Below the pieces are notes generated by a model. That model was not told where the DNA came from and ran no database searches. It saw nothing but the letters and a program-made list of their open reading frames with translations. From Cylicocyclus nassatus (Eukaryota > Nematoda > Chromadorea > Rhabditida > Strongylidae), in NCBI GenBank assembly GCA_958299035.1, contig CATQJL010000316.1, positions 15,222,347 through 15,286,346 on the forward strand: DNA of 64,000 nt, in the 5' to 3' direction. Of this stretch, positions 46,197 to 57,917 are shown piece by piece. Position numbers and translations under genes: made by a program. Within the stretch, counting starts at the first letter, position 1; each line of letters begins with the position of its first letter.

Positions 46197-47152
46197 GGTT
46201 GATGCATAATTCTTGCACCAAAATTTTTGAATTGTGTTACTTCCTCCAGCTTAAAGGAATCTTCTATTTTGATATATACGGAGAGAGGAAATCTTGCGCT
46301 TTTTGTAGGCGGATCAAAATTTTGAGGGCATATGGTAACGGTATAAGCGGATTATGAAAAATACCCAAAAGTGATTTTTCGATTTTTGCTCACTGAACTT
46401 GCTAGAACATCTACTAAAACTTGGATGTATTTTTGGTCTACGTTTTGGGACATACTCTTTTTGGCTAACGAGGGAAGGATACTTGATGAGCGTGGCCTTT
46501 TGCAATGAGATGTACAACAGTAGGTGCGTCTTGGAACGCTGATTCTAAATCTAAGTTCATTATCTGCTGTGCCACTCCCTGAACGAAGTTATAGAATTTT
46601 CTTCCATATTGATTTCGCGAGATTTACGCAGTCAAAATCGTCAGTATCCAGGCTTTCTAGACTCTGAAGTATAGGTGACAGTTTTCCTGAGATTAACGTG
46701 AAGCTTTACTTCATCTGTACGCTCTTTTGTAGTGCGTAAGCAAACAATCTGACGATATTGTTGATCCTGCATCAAAACACACCGCAAATTTCGATGAGAC
46801 AAGAATGTTTATAACTTCTCTCGAAAGAGCGCACAGCAGATAATGAAAACAGATTTGGAATCAGCGCTTCAAGATATATTTCATAGTGTACGTTTCATTG
46901 TAGAAGACCAAGGTCATCCAGTATCCCTTCCTTGTAAGAAAAGTTGGTGTGATTGGATGCTTAAGCCAATAGTCAAGATGACGTCTTTTCTGAATTAACT
47001 TATAGCTTTTGTTTCATATTGATTTTCTAAAATGTACTATAAGATATCTTTTGATGTGCATAACAAAGAGCATATTTTCTGAATTTTTGAAATTTTTTAA
47101 GCATTTCTTAACATTTTTTATTATATTTTGGTGCAAAAATTGTGCATCAACC
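46197..47152. mobile_element. Mariner-like foldback MITE, about 956 bp
   Basis: The left terminus GGTTGATGCATAATTCTTGC and the right terminus in complement GGTTGATGCACAATTTTTGC both continue ACCAAAAT. TA flanks both (46195-46196, 47153-47154). Inside, GTCTTGGAACGCTGATTC (about 46529) and GGAATCAGCGCTTCAAGA (about 46857) pair as inner arms. No transposase frame. Confidence 0.8.
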
Positions 47153-47154
47153 TA

Positions 47155-48556
47155 ATAATAAATTGCAATGGATCTTATATTTGCACAGTATTTGTGTTTT
47201 TGTAAGCATTGTGCTCTACTCCCTTTCGAACTCCAAGCTATGCTTTCCGCTTGTTCATCGTCTATGACTCATGTCAGAGCTATATAAGGAGGGCATAGAG
47301 AGTGCGAAATCACTGAAGATCCGTTGATTCACCCAAGCCATGAATTTTCATGTGGAAATTATAGAGACAATCTACTCTGTGTGCTTCAAAATAAAAGCAA
47401 ACGAGGTGAGCATCAAAAATTTAGAGTTGAGCAATACTGTATCAGAGCTGAAAATTACAAATATTGAGTGATTTTTTTTCTGCTTTCCGCAACATTGCGA
47501 TTACGTTACATTCTAAGGAACAACGAATGCTGATTAGTTCCTAGTGTAATTCCAAGTTGATAGCATTTATTCTCTGCAAAAAATTGCTGCGCATTTTGTA
47601 CTACCTGTACTAATAGATCGAAGTACTGCCACATACTTTAAGATTGAACTACACAGATTCATGGTCCCTTGGCTCCTAAGGACACAATCACACGTGTCAT
47701 AGTCCAAATAAAGGTTACATAGATTTTAAGTACTTCAGTGCGCGAGGACAAGGCAAACCCGATCGCCATCGATTTCCTAGCGAAACGTGGACAAAAGTTC
47801 GATAGTGACTAAACTCGTTCCTATGCTTGCGGTTGCGACATCGCTATTAATTGCGCATGCTACGCACTTTGGCTTATTTGCTAGTGATACTTCGAATTTC
47901 GGAACAATGTGCAGCAAGGAAGGTTGGTAATGTTGTTTACCATGTGAACCCATGATTTTCATGATCATTCATTATTTTCTTCATGCCTTCCCCTTAAGTT
48001 TAAGGTTGTCCTATAGATTTTTCTTTCGAAAAAACTCGAAGAACAAATTCTGAATAATGCTTTTCAAATTTACATAAATGACGAATCTCGTGGACATCTT
48101 TTCACGAGAAATCAAAAAATCAGAAAATGCACAAAACCTTTTTTGAACTTCGAAGTAGTCCATAAAAGGACCACGGCTAGTATCACATTTTTCATTGATA
48201 TCTGTTCTGCCTTTTCATTTACTTCTCGCATTTATTATAAGACAGTCAGATCTTAAGAACTATACTAACAATAATTCTTGCATAGGCGCTCTCAAAAAGC
48301 GCGTGAATCCCTTTTCATGAAGTATAGCGATTTGCTGGAAAAAAGAGAAAATTATGAATCTACAGAATGTGATGATAGACTTATGGGACTAACTAATATT
48401 TTTTGAAAGAAATCATCATGCTTTTTCAAGTCCCCCAACTTTTCGACATGAAAATCTTTTCCTTTTCCTTCTCGCATCGTGCATGACTCTTTGTGTCCGT
48501 AATCTTCACCATTCGGCCCTTTATTTGTCTTCTTCAAAAATCTGTTTTTTGTATGC
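47155..48556. other. Interval without a supported gene
   Basis: Short overlapping frames only, none with domains or clear splice pairs. No repeats of note. Confidence 0.4.
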
Positions 48557-48674
48557 TCAATACTTATTGAAGCCAAATTCAGGAGAATGTCCCGCACCAG
48601 ACAAATATACCCCAAGGGGATCTTCCTCCTCGTAGCCGTAAGCAGGCTCCTCCAGGCTCGGCTCTTTGTCGTTC
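48557..48674 (-). CDS. Terminal exon of an unidentified minus-strand gene
   Basis: After a good acceptor (ATCTTCACAG, exon start 48674) the minus strand reads one base plus 38 residues to TGA at 48557-48559. The peptide is acidic then Gly/Tyr-rich (KEPSLEEPAYGYEEEDPLG, then SGAGHSPEFGFNKY), strongly coding in appearance and like a cytoplasmic tail. The upstream exon is not resolved. An overlapping frame of 87 codons on the same strand (48352-48615) is a shadow. Confidence 0.5.
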
Positions 48675-49893
48675 CTGTGAAGATTTTTTGACAGAACTGA
48701 GGATAGGAGCACCAAAAAAGTTGGACCTAGTCATGGACAGGACAAGAGCAGCTGGTAATTCTTAAAATAAAATAAATAAATAAAAATAAAAAAAAAATTT
48801 AAAAATAAATAATTCTCAATTCTACTTTTTACTTTCTTAGAACTATGTTTTACAGCTCGTGAATTTCTGCCATTCTACAGTCATGTGGATGGAGTTATTG
48901 TCGATTTTCTATCTGGTTGTGTCCAAAGCAGCGCCAGATGGATTTTCAAACTCATAAATCCGAGGAGAGAATGTACGAGGCTCATGCTATGTTAGTCTAC
49001 GGTACGCTCAGTTCTCGGACATTCTATCTATCTAACTTGATAGATGCCATAGAAAGTGTGGCATTCATTGTTTTTCTCGTTGAATTTTCATCGTATGTTG
49101 TAAATGGCTCTAAAATCGAAAACACTACTATCATCCAGTTACTCTTCTGTATTCATGTGTCTAGGTAATTTAAGTGCTCCAAAAAGCCTTGCATTGTTCT
49201 TGTGATCATGAAGACGCTTTTCAATCTGCTTTAGTTCTCAAGATAAGGTTTTAGAATTGGCAATGTTAGAGAGAGAAAAGCCTGCTGAATCAGTCTGGGT
49301 ACCTTTCCGTTATCCGGATCCAGTTTTTCTGAATGTTTTTATTAAATACGTGCTTCATGTTAAACATTCTTTTCATAGATCATGTGACTGTCATCACTTG
49401 ACATCACTCTCCTTGCATATGTTTAGATAAAAATTAACTCGTTTGTGGCCAGTTTGACACGTTTTTTCAAAATCATTTCCAGTGAGGTACGAGAGCCTTT
49501 GAACTGACTCGAAAGCTATTCAGGGTCTTTTATAGAGGCAAAACGGTTTTGAACTTTCTAAAACATCGGTAGCCTTCAGTAATTTCTGGAGAAATCCTAT
49601 TCTATACATTGTTTGTGCCATGCGAATTTAGCCGGGAAAGAATATAAATGATGGCTTAGATACCTGGCTGCCAATTGTATCGTTTAGATGTTAGAAAACA
49701 ACTCACTTTTCTGTTCCGGGAAAACGTAGTGTGTTTATTAAACGCAGGATGTCATTCTCATAATATTAAAGCTCATTCAATTGTTGATCAAATATGAGAT
49801 CATTATGAAATAAAAAACAGATTGAACTTGCATTGATAGGTAGGCTAAAAAAACTCTTCTTGAAACCTGTTTAACAGAGACATGTAGAGACAT

Positions 49894-50145
49894 GTGAATT
49901 TTGACAAGTGGCAGGAGGTTGACTCTCCATCCCGTGAAGTTATCACCAAATTTGGTGCAAGGAAAGAAGCAATATTCTTTTTGAAAAAGTGGATCCGAAT
50001 AAGAGTACCTCAGTTTGCAAGAAGCTGCTATGGAGGGGCTAATTCTAAGTATGCTGTACATAAAATTTTCATAATCGGAAGTTTGGCTGTTTACAAATCT
50101 CTTGCGCATTACAGTAAACGTAATGTGGTTGTTCGTTTGATTTAG
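49894..50145 (+). pseudogene. PLE-related fragment in inverted orientation
   Basis: The plus-strand frame contains GARKEAIFFLKKWIRIRV. The corresponding DNA resembles 8595-8690, next to the left flank of PLE-1 (GGTACAAGGAAAGAA ... TTTTGAAAAAATGGGTCCGG). In both places this piece lies on the plus strand just beyond the hammerhead-like motif of a minus-strand PLE, so it is probably PLE 5' sequence carried in inverted orientation. Similarity fades after about 110 bp. Confidence 0.45.
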
Positions 50146-50639
50146 GGAATTTTCCTCGTCGATAGCAGAAAACCTAGTGAACCTAGAACTTAGGGGGTTT
50201 TTTTCTCCGAAAAATGTCGTTTTGTCGTGCAAATCAGAAATCGGAAAGAAAAAGGTTCTGAGGCTTGGGCAGGGTGCGACACGAGAAGGCTTTAGCAATT
50301 TTCGAGTCGCCCTTGACTTCGCAACAATATTACGACATGTCTAGCTGACTCATAGAGAAATTCAAATAATAAACAGAAGCATTAAAAAACACCTCAAATC
50401 TCGAAAAGATACAAAAATATTTCTATGCTTCGGTTTGGCAGCATGCTATCCAGCGGCTATCACCGCCCTTGAAGCAGCATGTCATTTCAAAGAATTGGGG
50501 ACCTGTAATAAGCTCCCCAAACTTTTGAGGTGGGGGTTTGACTCGGTTTAAGAACTAGTTTATATAATTTAGGATGCTGATCAATGATAAGTGAAAAGTG
50601 TGGTAATATATTGTGTGTTGTTTGTGAGCCTTGTTACAA

Positions 50640-52055
50640 TACTTTATCGGCTAACGTTTCGGCAGATCGCCTTCTTCAGAGCCTGAGATGGGTAATACGA
50701 TCTGCAATCCATTCGACAACGTCTCTGCAGCAATGTGAGCAAAGTGTCAAGATTCCTGTTAGACCACTAGCTCAGCTGGTATTCTATAGCCAAACACACC
50801 TTTTGGGTTACGCCGACGAGATTTGATGCGAGAGCAAGATGAATGACTGACCGCATAAGGGGACCACTATTTATAGCAGAAAACTAGTTCAGAAGAGCTG
50901 ACCGAGGTAGGGCGCGAGTTCACGCGTGACCGTTAGGCATTCCTCTTTGCGATTCATTTTTGGGCTTTTCGCGTGAATCCAAAAAGCTTCCAAACATTTG
51001 CGAGCTGATGTTTGGGATTCGTGTGCCAGGATTTTCACCGAAACTCCGAAATTTGTACCTGCATGTTTCTAAATTCGGTGAGTGCCCAGAAGAGTGGATG
51101 TGCGCGATTTATCCCTGCCATCCAAGTGTTCCTTGATGCGAACACACAGCGGGCGCGCCGTCTCAGCTATGTGTTCCTCGCCGCAGTCGTCGCAGGAGAT
51201 CATGTAGATGTCCCCGCCTCTGCCCTGAAGGCATATAATGCAATTTGGCGTGATGCAGGAGCGATGTAAAGACGATTGCGAATCAACAAGCTCTTCAAAT
51301 TGCTCGGAGGTAATTCTACAATCGTAACTGAATTTTGTAGCCTTGCTCTCCTCAGACACCGTCGCGATGCGGTGCTTACTTCATCGGAGATAAAGGGTAT
51401 GCAAAAGGCTACTTTATCAACTGTAGACTGTTGGCTTACTACAGAATGCTGCTCTTTCCTACTTCTAGGTGCCCTTGCGTAATTTTCGTAACCTTTGGAA
51501 GAGGCTATGCTGCGGACAAATGCCAATGATTCCACCCTTTCCCGTTGTCCACTGCAAACCTGAGATGCTGTACGGAACATGTTTTCAATTACAGCTCTTT
51601 TTGTTTGGAGTGGAGGCGTTGATTGATAGTGGATAAGAATATTTTTAGTGCTGGGCTTGCGGTACCAAGTTGCGGGCATACCCGAAGAGATGTTGATTTG
51701 CACATTTAAAAACGGTAACCATTCGCTGCTGGACTTCTCCCTAGTAACCTGTATGTACCGCGATTGCTCGTTGAGTAGTTGGAAGCATTTGTCAACATCT
51801 GCCTGAGTGGCGTAGATGATAAAAAAATCGTCTATATACCTGCAGTAGAGCAAGGGACGGCACTCTAATTGGCGCTTCAATTTTTGCCAGGAATGCTACT
51901 GCGGGTGCGGGGGCTAACCTTTGTCCCATGGCCAGACCTCTGATCTGCGCGAAATAGCTCCCAGACCACCTAAAAATGTTGCAACTGTGGTAATAAGTGG
52001 TAAGTATGTTAATAATGTAAAGAGAGGGTAACACACAACTTTGTTGTGTAGCCAC
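50640..52055 (-). mobile_element. Penelope-like element PLE-2, 5'-truncated
   Basis: From 52055 the minus strand reads RT motifs (IRGLAMGQRLAPAPAVAF), a frameshift, then YCRYIDDFFIIYA, SEWLPFLNVQINISSG, the linker TKRAVIENMFRTA, and RSIASSKGYENYA. After another shift comes the endonuclease region (SLHRSCITPNCIICLQG, YMISCDDCGEEHIAETARPL, CVRIKEHLDG, 51359-51069). The pLTR with a hammerhead-like motif follows. The RT N-terminal half is missing beyond about 52055. Frameshifts mark it as dead. Confidence 0.85.
50645..50689 (-). ncRNA. Hammerhead-ribozyme-like motif of PLE-2
   Basis: The minus strand reads CTGAAGA, then stem-loop AGGCGATCTGCC, then GAAACGTTAGC. This satisfies the hammerhead core CUGANGA - stem II - GAAA and is the least altered of the copies in this window. 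Hammerheads in Penelope pLTRs are established for many animals. Stem III would be very short, as in other PLE motifs. Activity is untested. Confidence 0.6.
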
Positions 52056-52059
52056 CTCA

Positions 52060-53185
52060 CGTGGTTCTCCAGGTGGCTAACCTAATTAAATTCGGAAAAA
52101 GTTCACACCCTTTCGGGAGAGTTGGTAGAGTTGTGGATATGTATATGTGTATGGCTTATGTGACCATAGTGATGGAGGGACGCAAATATTCATTGGGTTG
52201 ATGGACGGTCAACTCCTCGAATTTTTGCTCGGTAATCCCATGCAAAAATTTAGTTCTTAATAAATTGCCTTGCTGGTAAGAAGATTTTTGTCCCAAAGCA
52301 GTGGACAATTTGTTTCCATGTAAATCATGCTGAGCTGATACACTTTTTCGGGCCCCGCACGGCCCCAAACGATATCCCTTTTGCTTTTCAGACCGAGAAC
52401 GATATTCAACCTGTCCCACAAGCCACCTGTATCGAGCCTGCCCCTAGCCAATAGACTTTAGCCTCTTATGCATGAAATTGCATTAAGCCGCGCTATTGAG
52501 ACCGCCGAACGCAACAACTTCGCAGGGACTTAGGTTCGTGGTTTTGCAACTTTAACTCGACGTTAAGTGAGTAAAGTTCACAACAAAAATAAACTACACG
52601 TATTTCCTAGGACAATTCCACCATACCACGGCACAGTTTGGATTCGACAGTGGGAGTGTAATTCAGTGAGCCATACTGTTGGTGTATACTATGATGCGTG
52701 AAGGTTTAGCTGAACAGAATCACACTGCATGATCACCAGGGAGAATTTTCGGATACTTCAGGACCAGCAGGACTAAAATAAGTGCTGATAAACTAAAGAA
52801 TTTCAATCACGAATATTCAATGGTCTTTCCTTAGAAAAAATACTGTCTTATATTTGTTTAGAAGTATGCTAGGAAGCACTCCAGTATAGTTTTCGTGGCT
52901 CATTTTTCCTGTTATATTTTAATTCTTGCTAATCAATAAACACCAAAAAATCTACAAAGATTTTGTTTGGGATCTTTTTACTTTCCTCACATGCAGTTTT
53001 AGCTACGGATGAGTATACGATACAATCTACTATGTTACCCTCTTTCGGTTGTGGAATACTGTTGATTGATAAGCTTTGGCGTGCAGTCTTTGAGGCATAT
53101 CTCACGCGATTCCAGGTGCTGCGCGATCTGCAGTGCAAGATCTTTTTATAATTTATATCGGTAAGCGCGCTTTGCCTGAACAATC
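52060..53185. other. 1.1-kb spacer between two inverted PLE copies
   Basis: No coding exon is supported. It separates the truncated 5' ends of PLE-2 (minus) and PLE-3 (plus). Short minus-strand frames at 52156-52451 have no recognisable content. Confidence 0.4.
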
Positions 53186-54388
53186 CTAATGTTTTGCAAC
53201 TATAGGAATGTATCAAATGACGCAGCACTTCAAGCTACCTACGAGTTGCTCTCTGAAAATCAGTCTCGCTCCAATTGTATAGGTAAGCATCCACGGTATA
53301 ATGACCCTTCTTTACGAATGCTTACAATGTACAGAATCTCGATGGTGATGGCATTATTACAAACAGGTTAGGGGCTTAGTTGTGGGACAGCGACTCGCAC
53401 CTACCTTAGCCATTATCTTCATGTCCAAGGTAGAAACGCCAGTGCTTGAGCGTAAACCTCTGCTGCTCTACGGCCGGTACATCGAGGACTGTTGCGTCAT
53501 ATGCCCCACGCAAACCGAAATGGACATTTTGCTTCAATATTTCAATCAACAGTCGCCTAACATCGCATTTACCGGGGAAAAGCTTACTGAAGAGGGCTAG
53601 CGTTTTTAAATGCAGATTCGTATTGAGGGTGGGGAATATAATACTTTATGATACCTCGGTAGTTAAACTTTTTTAATTCATGCTCTGTCCGCACATCCAA
53701 GCATGAGAAGGTCTATTGTGGCTAACATGCGTAAAGCAGCTCTTCGCGTGTTCTCCGGCGGCGACGATGTACCATGTTCCATCGCCTTGAATCGGGGAAT
53801 TGCGGCGTCTGGCGGCTATGCTGGGCGCGAGCGCACCTTCAGCCCGCGGGTCACGTCGGCGTAGAGCACGTAGTCCGAGCAGGACCTTTGAGACCATCTT
53901 TTGCCTGGCTTTCCTCTCCGATGAATTAAGCAGTGCAGTGCGGCGATGCGTACATCAGGCGGGTCTGCAAGGTGTGGTAAGAGTGGTCGATATCCCACTG
54001 TCTAATCTAAAATGGCAACCTGTTCGAAACCGCGCTTATGATCTTACTTGCTCTATCCTAATTGTGTGGTCTGCCCATTTGGTAAAGAGGGTAAATGTAT
54101 GCAGTCCGGGATATATTACATGCCTTTCATGCGGGATACATACATTGCGAAGCAGGGCGCCCTCTTTGTTGTCGCATAAAAGAGCATATGGATGGAATGG
54201 AAAAGTTAGGAGCAACTACGCCGCTGGGAAAACACCGGTTAGTGCATCACACAGTGCTGAGAAGAAAGTTGCAGCAAGATCTTGTGGTATGAGCGCGAGA
54301 TCCTCGCACGCAAAACGTTGGAGGCGTTTTGGATTAATGCCAAAAATCCAAAATTTAACGGAAAGGAGAAATGTATTGCCATCACGCA

Positions 54389-54402
54389 GGGTCTCGCGCC
54401 AT
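54389..54402. repeat. RTE target-site duplication, left copy
   Basis: GGGTCTCGCGCCAT, identical to 57475-57488. The flanking PLE-3 sequence is contiguous when one copy and the LINE are removed. Confidence 0.88.
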
Positions 54403-54429
54403 TTTTTTTAATCCTTGCATTCTTTCCCG

Positions 54430-56272
54430 TCATGCGGGGTCTGCTGCTCTCGTAAGTTCTCTCCATTCTTCCCGATTTAAGGCTTGTTGCTCATTTATTT
54501 CAAGTTCTCTCATGTCCGCTTTAACTCTATCTAGCCATCGCATCTTTGGTCTTCCTCTTGGCCTCTTTCCTGGCACGTTCACTGACATGGCTAGTCTAGT
54601 CACATGGTCTTCATCTCGTCGACTTACGTGTCCATACCATCGGAGGCGTCTTTCTTGCATCTTCTGTACCACTGGCGCGACCTTCATTATGTTTCGTACT
54701 GTATCGTTCGTGATATGGTCTAGCATGGTAACTCCTATGGTCCATCTCAGCATTCGCGTCTCCATTACGCCAACCTTTCTCTCTTCACTGCGGGTACATG
54801 GCCAGCATTCGCTTCCATACAGCACCGTTGGTCGAACTACTGTGCGGTATATCAGCGACTTGAGGTCTCGCGGCATCCGTTTATCACATAGGATTCCTGT
54901 CATGCTTCTCCATTTCATCCAAGCTGCACTCACTCTACTTGTTATCTCGTCATGGAAGCTACCGTCTGCGGAGATACGACTTCCCAGGTACTTGAAGGAG
55001 GTGGTCTTCTTGATTTGCGCGCCTTCGATCTGGATGGTCCCAGGTGTCTGATCTCCTATTTCCATGTACTCCGTCTTTGTCGTGTTCAGCTTCAACCCAT
55101 GCTGCTCCAGCTTATCTTTCCACATTTGCACATCCATCTGAAGTTCCTGCCTGTTTCTCGCTAGTAGTACCACATCGTCCGCATACATGAGTGCCCACGG
55201 TGGTTGTCGTATGAAGTCTTTGACTATTGCATCCATCACGGTGATGAACAGGAGCGGTGAGAGCACGGAACCCTGATGTACGCCAGCGTGTATCGTGAAT
55301 TCATCTGATAGTCCCGCGGCTGTTTGGACTTGGCTTCTGGCATCTTTGTAGATCATTTGTATCCATTGCACGTAGTCTTCCTGTACCAAGTGTCTACGTA
55401 ATGCCCACCATATTATCTCGTGGGGTACCTTGTCGAACGTCTTCTCGAGATCTAAGAATGCGGCGTGTAGACTTTGCCTTTCTCTGCTTCGTTCGATCAT
55501 TATTCTAGCTGCGTGGATGGCGTCCATCGTGCTGCATCCTTTCACGAACCCACATTGATTGGGGGACAGCTCTATGATTCCTCAAAATCTCGTTTCTAAT
55601 ACTCTCTCGACTATCTTCAGCGTATGGCTCATGAGACGTATAAATCGGTATGTAGAGCAGTCTGCTATATCCCCCTTGTTCTTCCACACTGGTATCGTTG
55701 CGCTCTTGTAACAATCGTTGGGCTTCTTCTTGCATTCTATTATTTGGTTGAGAAGTATCGTCAGTCACTCGACTCCAGCTTGTCCGCACTCTTTCCAGAA
55801 CTGTTGGGGATGTCGTCTGGGCTTGTTGCTTTGCCGTTGTCATCGCTATAGCGCTTCGGAATTCTTCTGTGATCTTCGCTACCGGTCCTCTTGGTTCAGC
55901 TACTATTGTAGATGACTTTTCATAACTTGTAGATGTCATTGCTTCGAAGTGTGTTCGCCATCGTTCGCTAGTCTCGTCGGGTCTTCTCAGGATTCTTCCA
56001 TGGATATCCTTGATATCGTGGTAGTGATCCGTGTCTTCAATGGCTTTCGCTCTTCTTTTTGCTATCCGGTATATTTCTCGCTCGCATTCGCGGGTGTGCA
56101 GCTTCTTGTAGACGTCCGCCATGTAAGCTTCTTTCGCCTCTCTGACACTCTTCTCTGCACGCTTTGCATTCAGATACTTTTGACGCGCGTCTTCTTCTCC
56201 TGACTTCTGAAACACCTTATAGGCCGTCTTCTTCTTCTTGATCACTTCTTGACGATACCATTCCACCACCAC
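54430..56272 (-). pseudogene. RTE linker and reverse transcriptase
   Basis: From 56272 a charged linker (VIKKKKTAYKVFQ, REAKEAYMADVYKKL, HIHGRIL-like segment DIHGRILRR) runs in one frame to about 55850, then shifts. From 55545 the RT core reads GCSTMDAIHAARIMIE, LHAAFLDLEKTFDKVPHE, GVHQGSVLSPLLF, MYADDVVLLA (catalytic) and LNTTKTEYMEIG, then a C-terminal region with RWYGHVSRRDED and RPRGRPKMRW to the stop at 54430. At least two frameshifts inactivate it. Confidence 0.85.
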
Positions 56273-56606
56273 GTCTCCTTTTCAAGCTTCGGCCTTCCTG
56301 GTTTCGTGTGGCTTAGTAGGTTGCTTGCCATCTGATGGGCGTTGTTCTTCAAATGTGTCTGCGAGTGTTCCTGTTCTTCTTCCATTTTGGCAGGACTGAC
56401 TTCATTGCTGTTTTGGGTTGAGCTTGTCCTTGAGCTTCCACCATTTGATGCGCTCCCTACCTCCCGTCATTGCCCTTCTTCTTCTATCGATGGGGATGTT
56501 CGTCTGGAAGTAGCGGTCTGTGTTGAGGTACGCAGCTTTCGCCGGGAATATTTTTGCTATTTCTCACGTACTTGAACTCTTTCTGTCGTACCGCCCAGAA
56601 GTAAGT

Positions 56607-57389
56607 CTATTTGCGAACTACGGTCTCACTAGAATACGTGATAAGGTAATTGGTCTTCTTGATGAAGTACCTGTTCGCCAACGTTATTTCGTGAGCTGTG
56701 GTAAAGTCGAGGATACGCTCGCCTTCCTCGTTACGTGTGCCGTATCCGTGATTTCCGTGACGCTTCTGAGGACCACTTCGCTGCTCTCCTACATGCCCGT
56801 TGAGATCTGCTCCAATCAGCAGCAGCTCTTCTTGTGGTATTGCGCTTATGTAGTCGTCGAGTTTCTGCCAGAATTCCTCTTTCTCAGCTTCTGCGCAACC
56901 TGCTTGTGGCGCATATGCCGTTACTACTCGAAGCTTCTTCTTTCCTATATCTACTCCTATACTCATCAGACGGTCGTTTATCCGATCTACGCCAGTTATT
57001 CTATCTCTCAGTGCTTCAGAGACCACTATTCCGACACCATTTCTGCTATTGCTTGTTCCCTTATACAGAAGCTTGAAGCCGTCGCCGATGTCTCGTGCTT
57101 TTTCTCCTTTCCACTTGGTTTCTTGTAGGCAAGCGATGTCTACTTTGCGTCTTTTGAGGAGATCCGCAACTTCTCGATGTCGAGCTGTGAGGGATCCAAC
57201 GTTAAGCGTAGCCAGACGAAGCTTTTCTGAGAACTTGGTTTCGTGCCTACGGTGAACTAGCTTCTTTAGCCGTCCCCGTTCACCTTGTTGGGACGGTAAC
57301 CCTAGCATACTGGTCGCACTCGTCGGGCTCGAGTGCGCGTCGCCTCCGGGGAACGCCCTAGCCTTGATCCGAAGATTTATTCCGAACAT
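56607..57389 (-). pseudogene. RTE endonuclease domain
   Basis: The minus-strand frame from 57389 has APE-type motifs in order: LATLNVGSLTARHREV, DIACLQETKWKG (catalytic Glu), NGVGIVVSE, VVTAYAPQAGC, LLIGADLNGHVG (Asp/Asn), then RILDFTTAHEITLAN. This domain nicks target DNA to prime reverse transcription. The frame is lost after TNYLITYSS, and downstream coding continues in other frames. Confidence 0.85.
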
Positions 57390-57474
57390 AAAAGAGCATT
57401 TTGATGCGACGAATTGCCTTCTTCAGCCGGCTTGTCGCGTGCTTCCATTGGTTAAGCAGCCTGACGCTGGCTTC

Positions 57475-57488
57475 GGGTCTCGCGCCAT
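57475..57488. repeat. RTE target-site duplication, right copy
   Basis: GGGTCTCGCGCCAT, identical to 54389-54402. It marks the 5' end of the LINE insertion on the minus strand. Confidence 0.88.
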
Positions 57489-57650
57489 ATCAGTCCCTAT
57501 GCAGATTTAAATGTCTGACTACCGCTTTGTGTTATGGTGGGTATTGTCCTTGTAATTCTGACGATGTTGTGCGTTAGCTTTTTCTCGAAGAGTACTTTGA
57601 ACCTTCTTCTGTCTTCTCAAGGAATGAGTTGCTTATGAGATCGACTTTCA

Positions 57651-57687
57651 GGCTCTGAAGGAGGCAAAAGGGCCGAAACGTTAGCCG
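57651..57687 (+). ncRNA. Hammerhead-like motif of PLE-3
   Basis: CTGAAGG (one change from CUGANGA), stem AGGC...GCC, then GAAACGTTAGCC, followed by GTCAATAAAG. Equivalent in position to 50645-50689 of PLE-2 but on the plus strand, matching the opposite orientation of the element. Confidence 0.5.
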
Positions 57688-57917
57688 TCAATAAAGAAAG
57701 TGTTAAAGATCCTGATGGTATTCGAATACGGTAAGGCGCAACTACTGTGCTTGCGCTTGTGAGTCGTTTCTTTTGAAATCGAATAAGTTTCGAGTGTTAT
57801 GAAAGTCCCTAGTGGAAAGGTAGCCGAATAGTGTTTGTGAACGTCCCTTAGCAACGGTCATGATTGGTCTAACTAATACCAATTTTATCTGGAGCGGTTG
57901 TGATTTGATTGAAACTG

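Larger units (their letters stand above)
54403..57474 (-). mobile_element. RTE-type LINE, about 3.07 kb, with target duplication
   Basis: The minus-strand element encodes an AP endonuclease then reverse transcriptase. It ends at 54403 in a short A tail. GGGTCTCGCGCCAT occurs immediately outside both ends (54389-54402 and 57475-57488), a 14-bp target duplication. Single-frame EN-RT organisation, small size and short tail fit the RTE/BovB clade. Frameshifts break the open frame near 56600-56270 and 55850-55550. Confidence 0.88.
53189..57700 (+). mobile_element. Penelope-like element PLE-3, interrupted by an RTE LINE
   Basis: The plus strand carries the RT fragment NVSNDAALQATYELL (53207), MGQRLAPTLAIIFMSK (53382), and YIEDCCVICP in place of the usual YxDD. 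After a gap come AFLSDELSSAVRRC, SNLKWQPVRNRAYDL, and shifted endonuclease pieces (YIHCEAGRPLCCRIKEHMDG, 54134). After the RTE insertion the 3' part resumes at 57489 and ends with a hammerhead-like motif at 57651-57687. It is 5'-truncated at about 53189, frameshifted, and has a mutated first catalytic Asp. Confidence 0.8.

Noticed and set aside
49777..50298. 173-codon minus-strand frame
   Set aside because: It is antisense to the PLE-related plus-strand fragment at 49894-50145, and its similarity to minus-strand sequence near 8600 is explained by that repeat.
54371..57128. Plus-strand frames of up to 226 codons
   Set aside because: Shadows of the minus-strand RTE LINE, whose endonuclease and reverse transcriptase motifs are clear.
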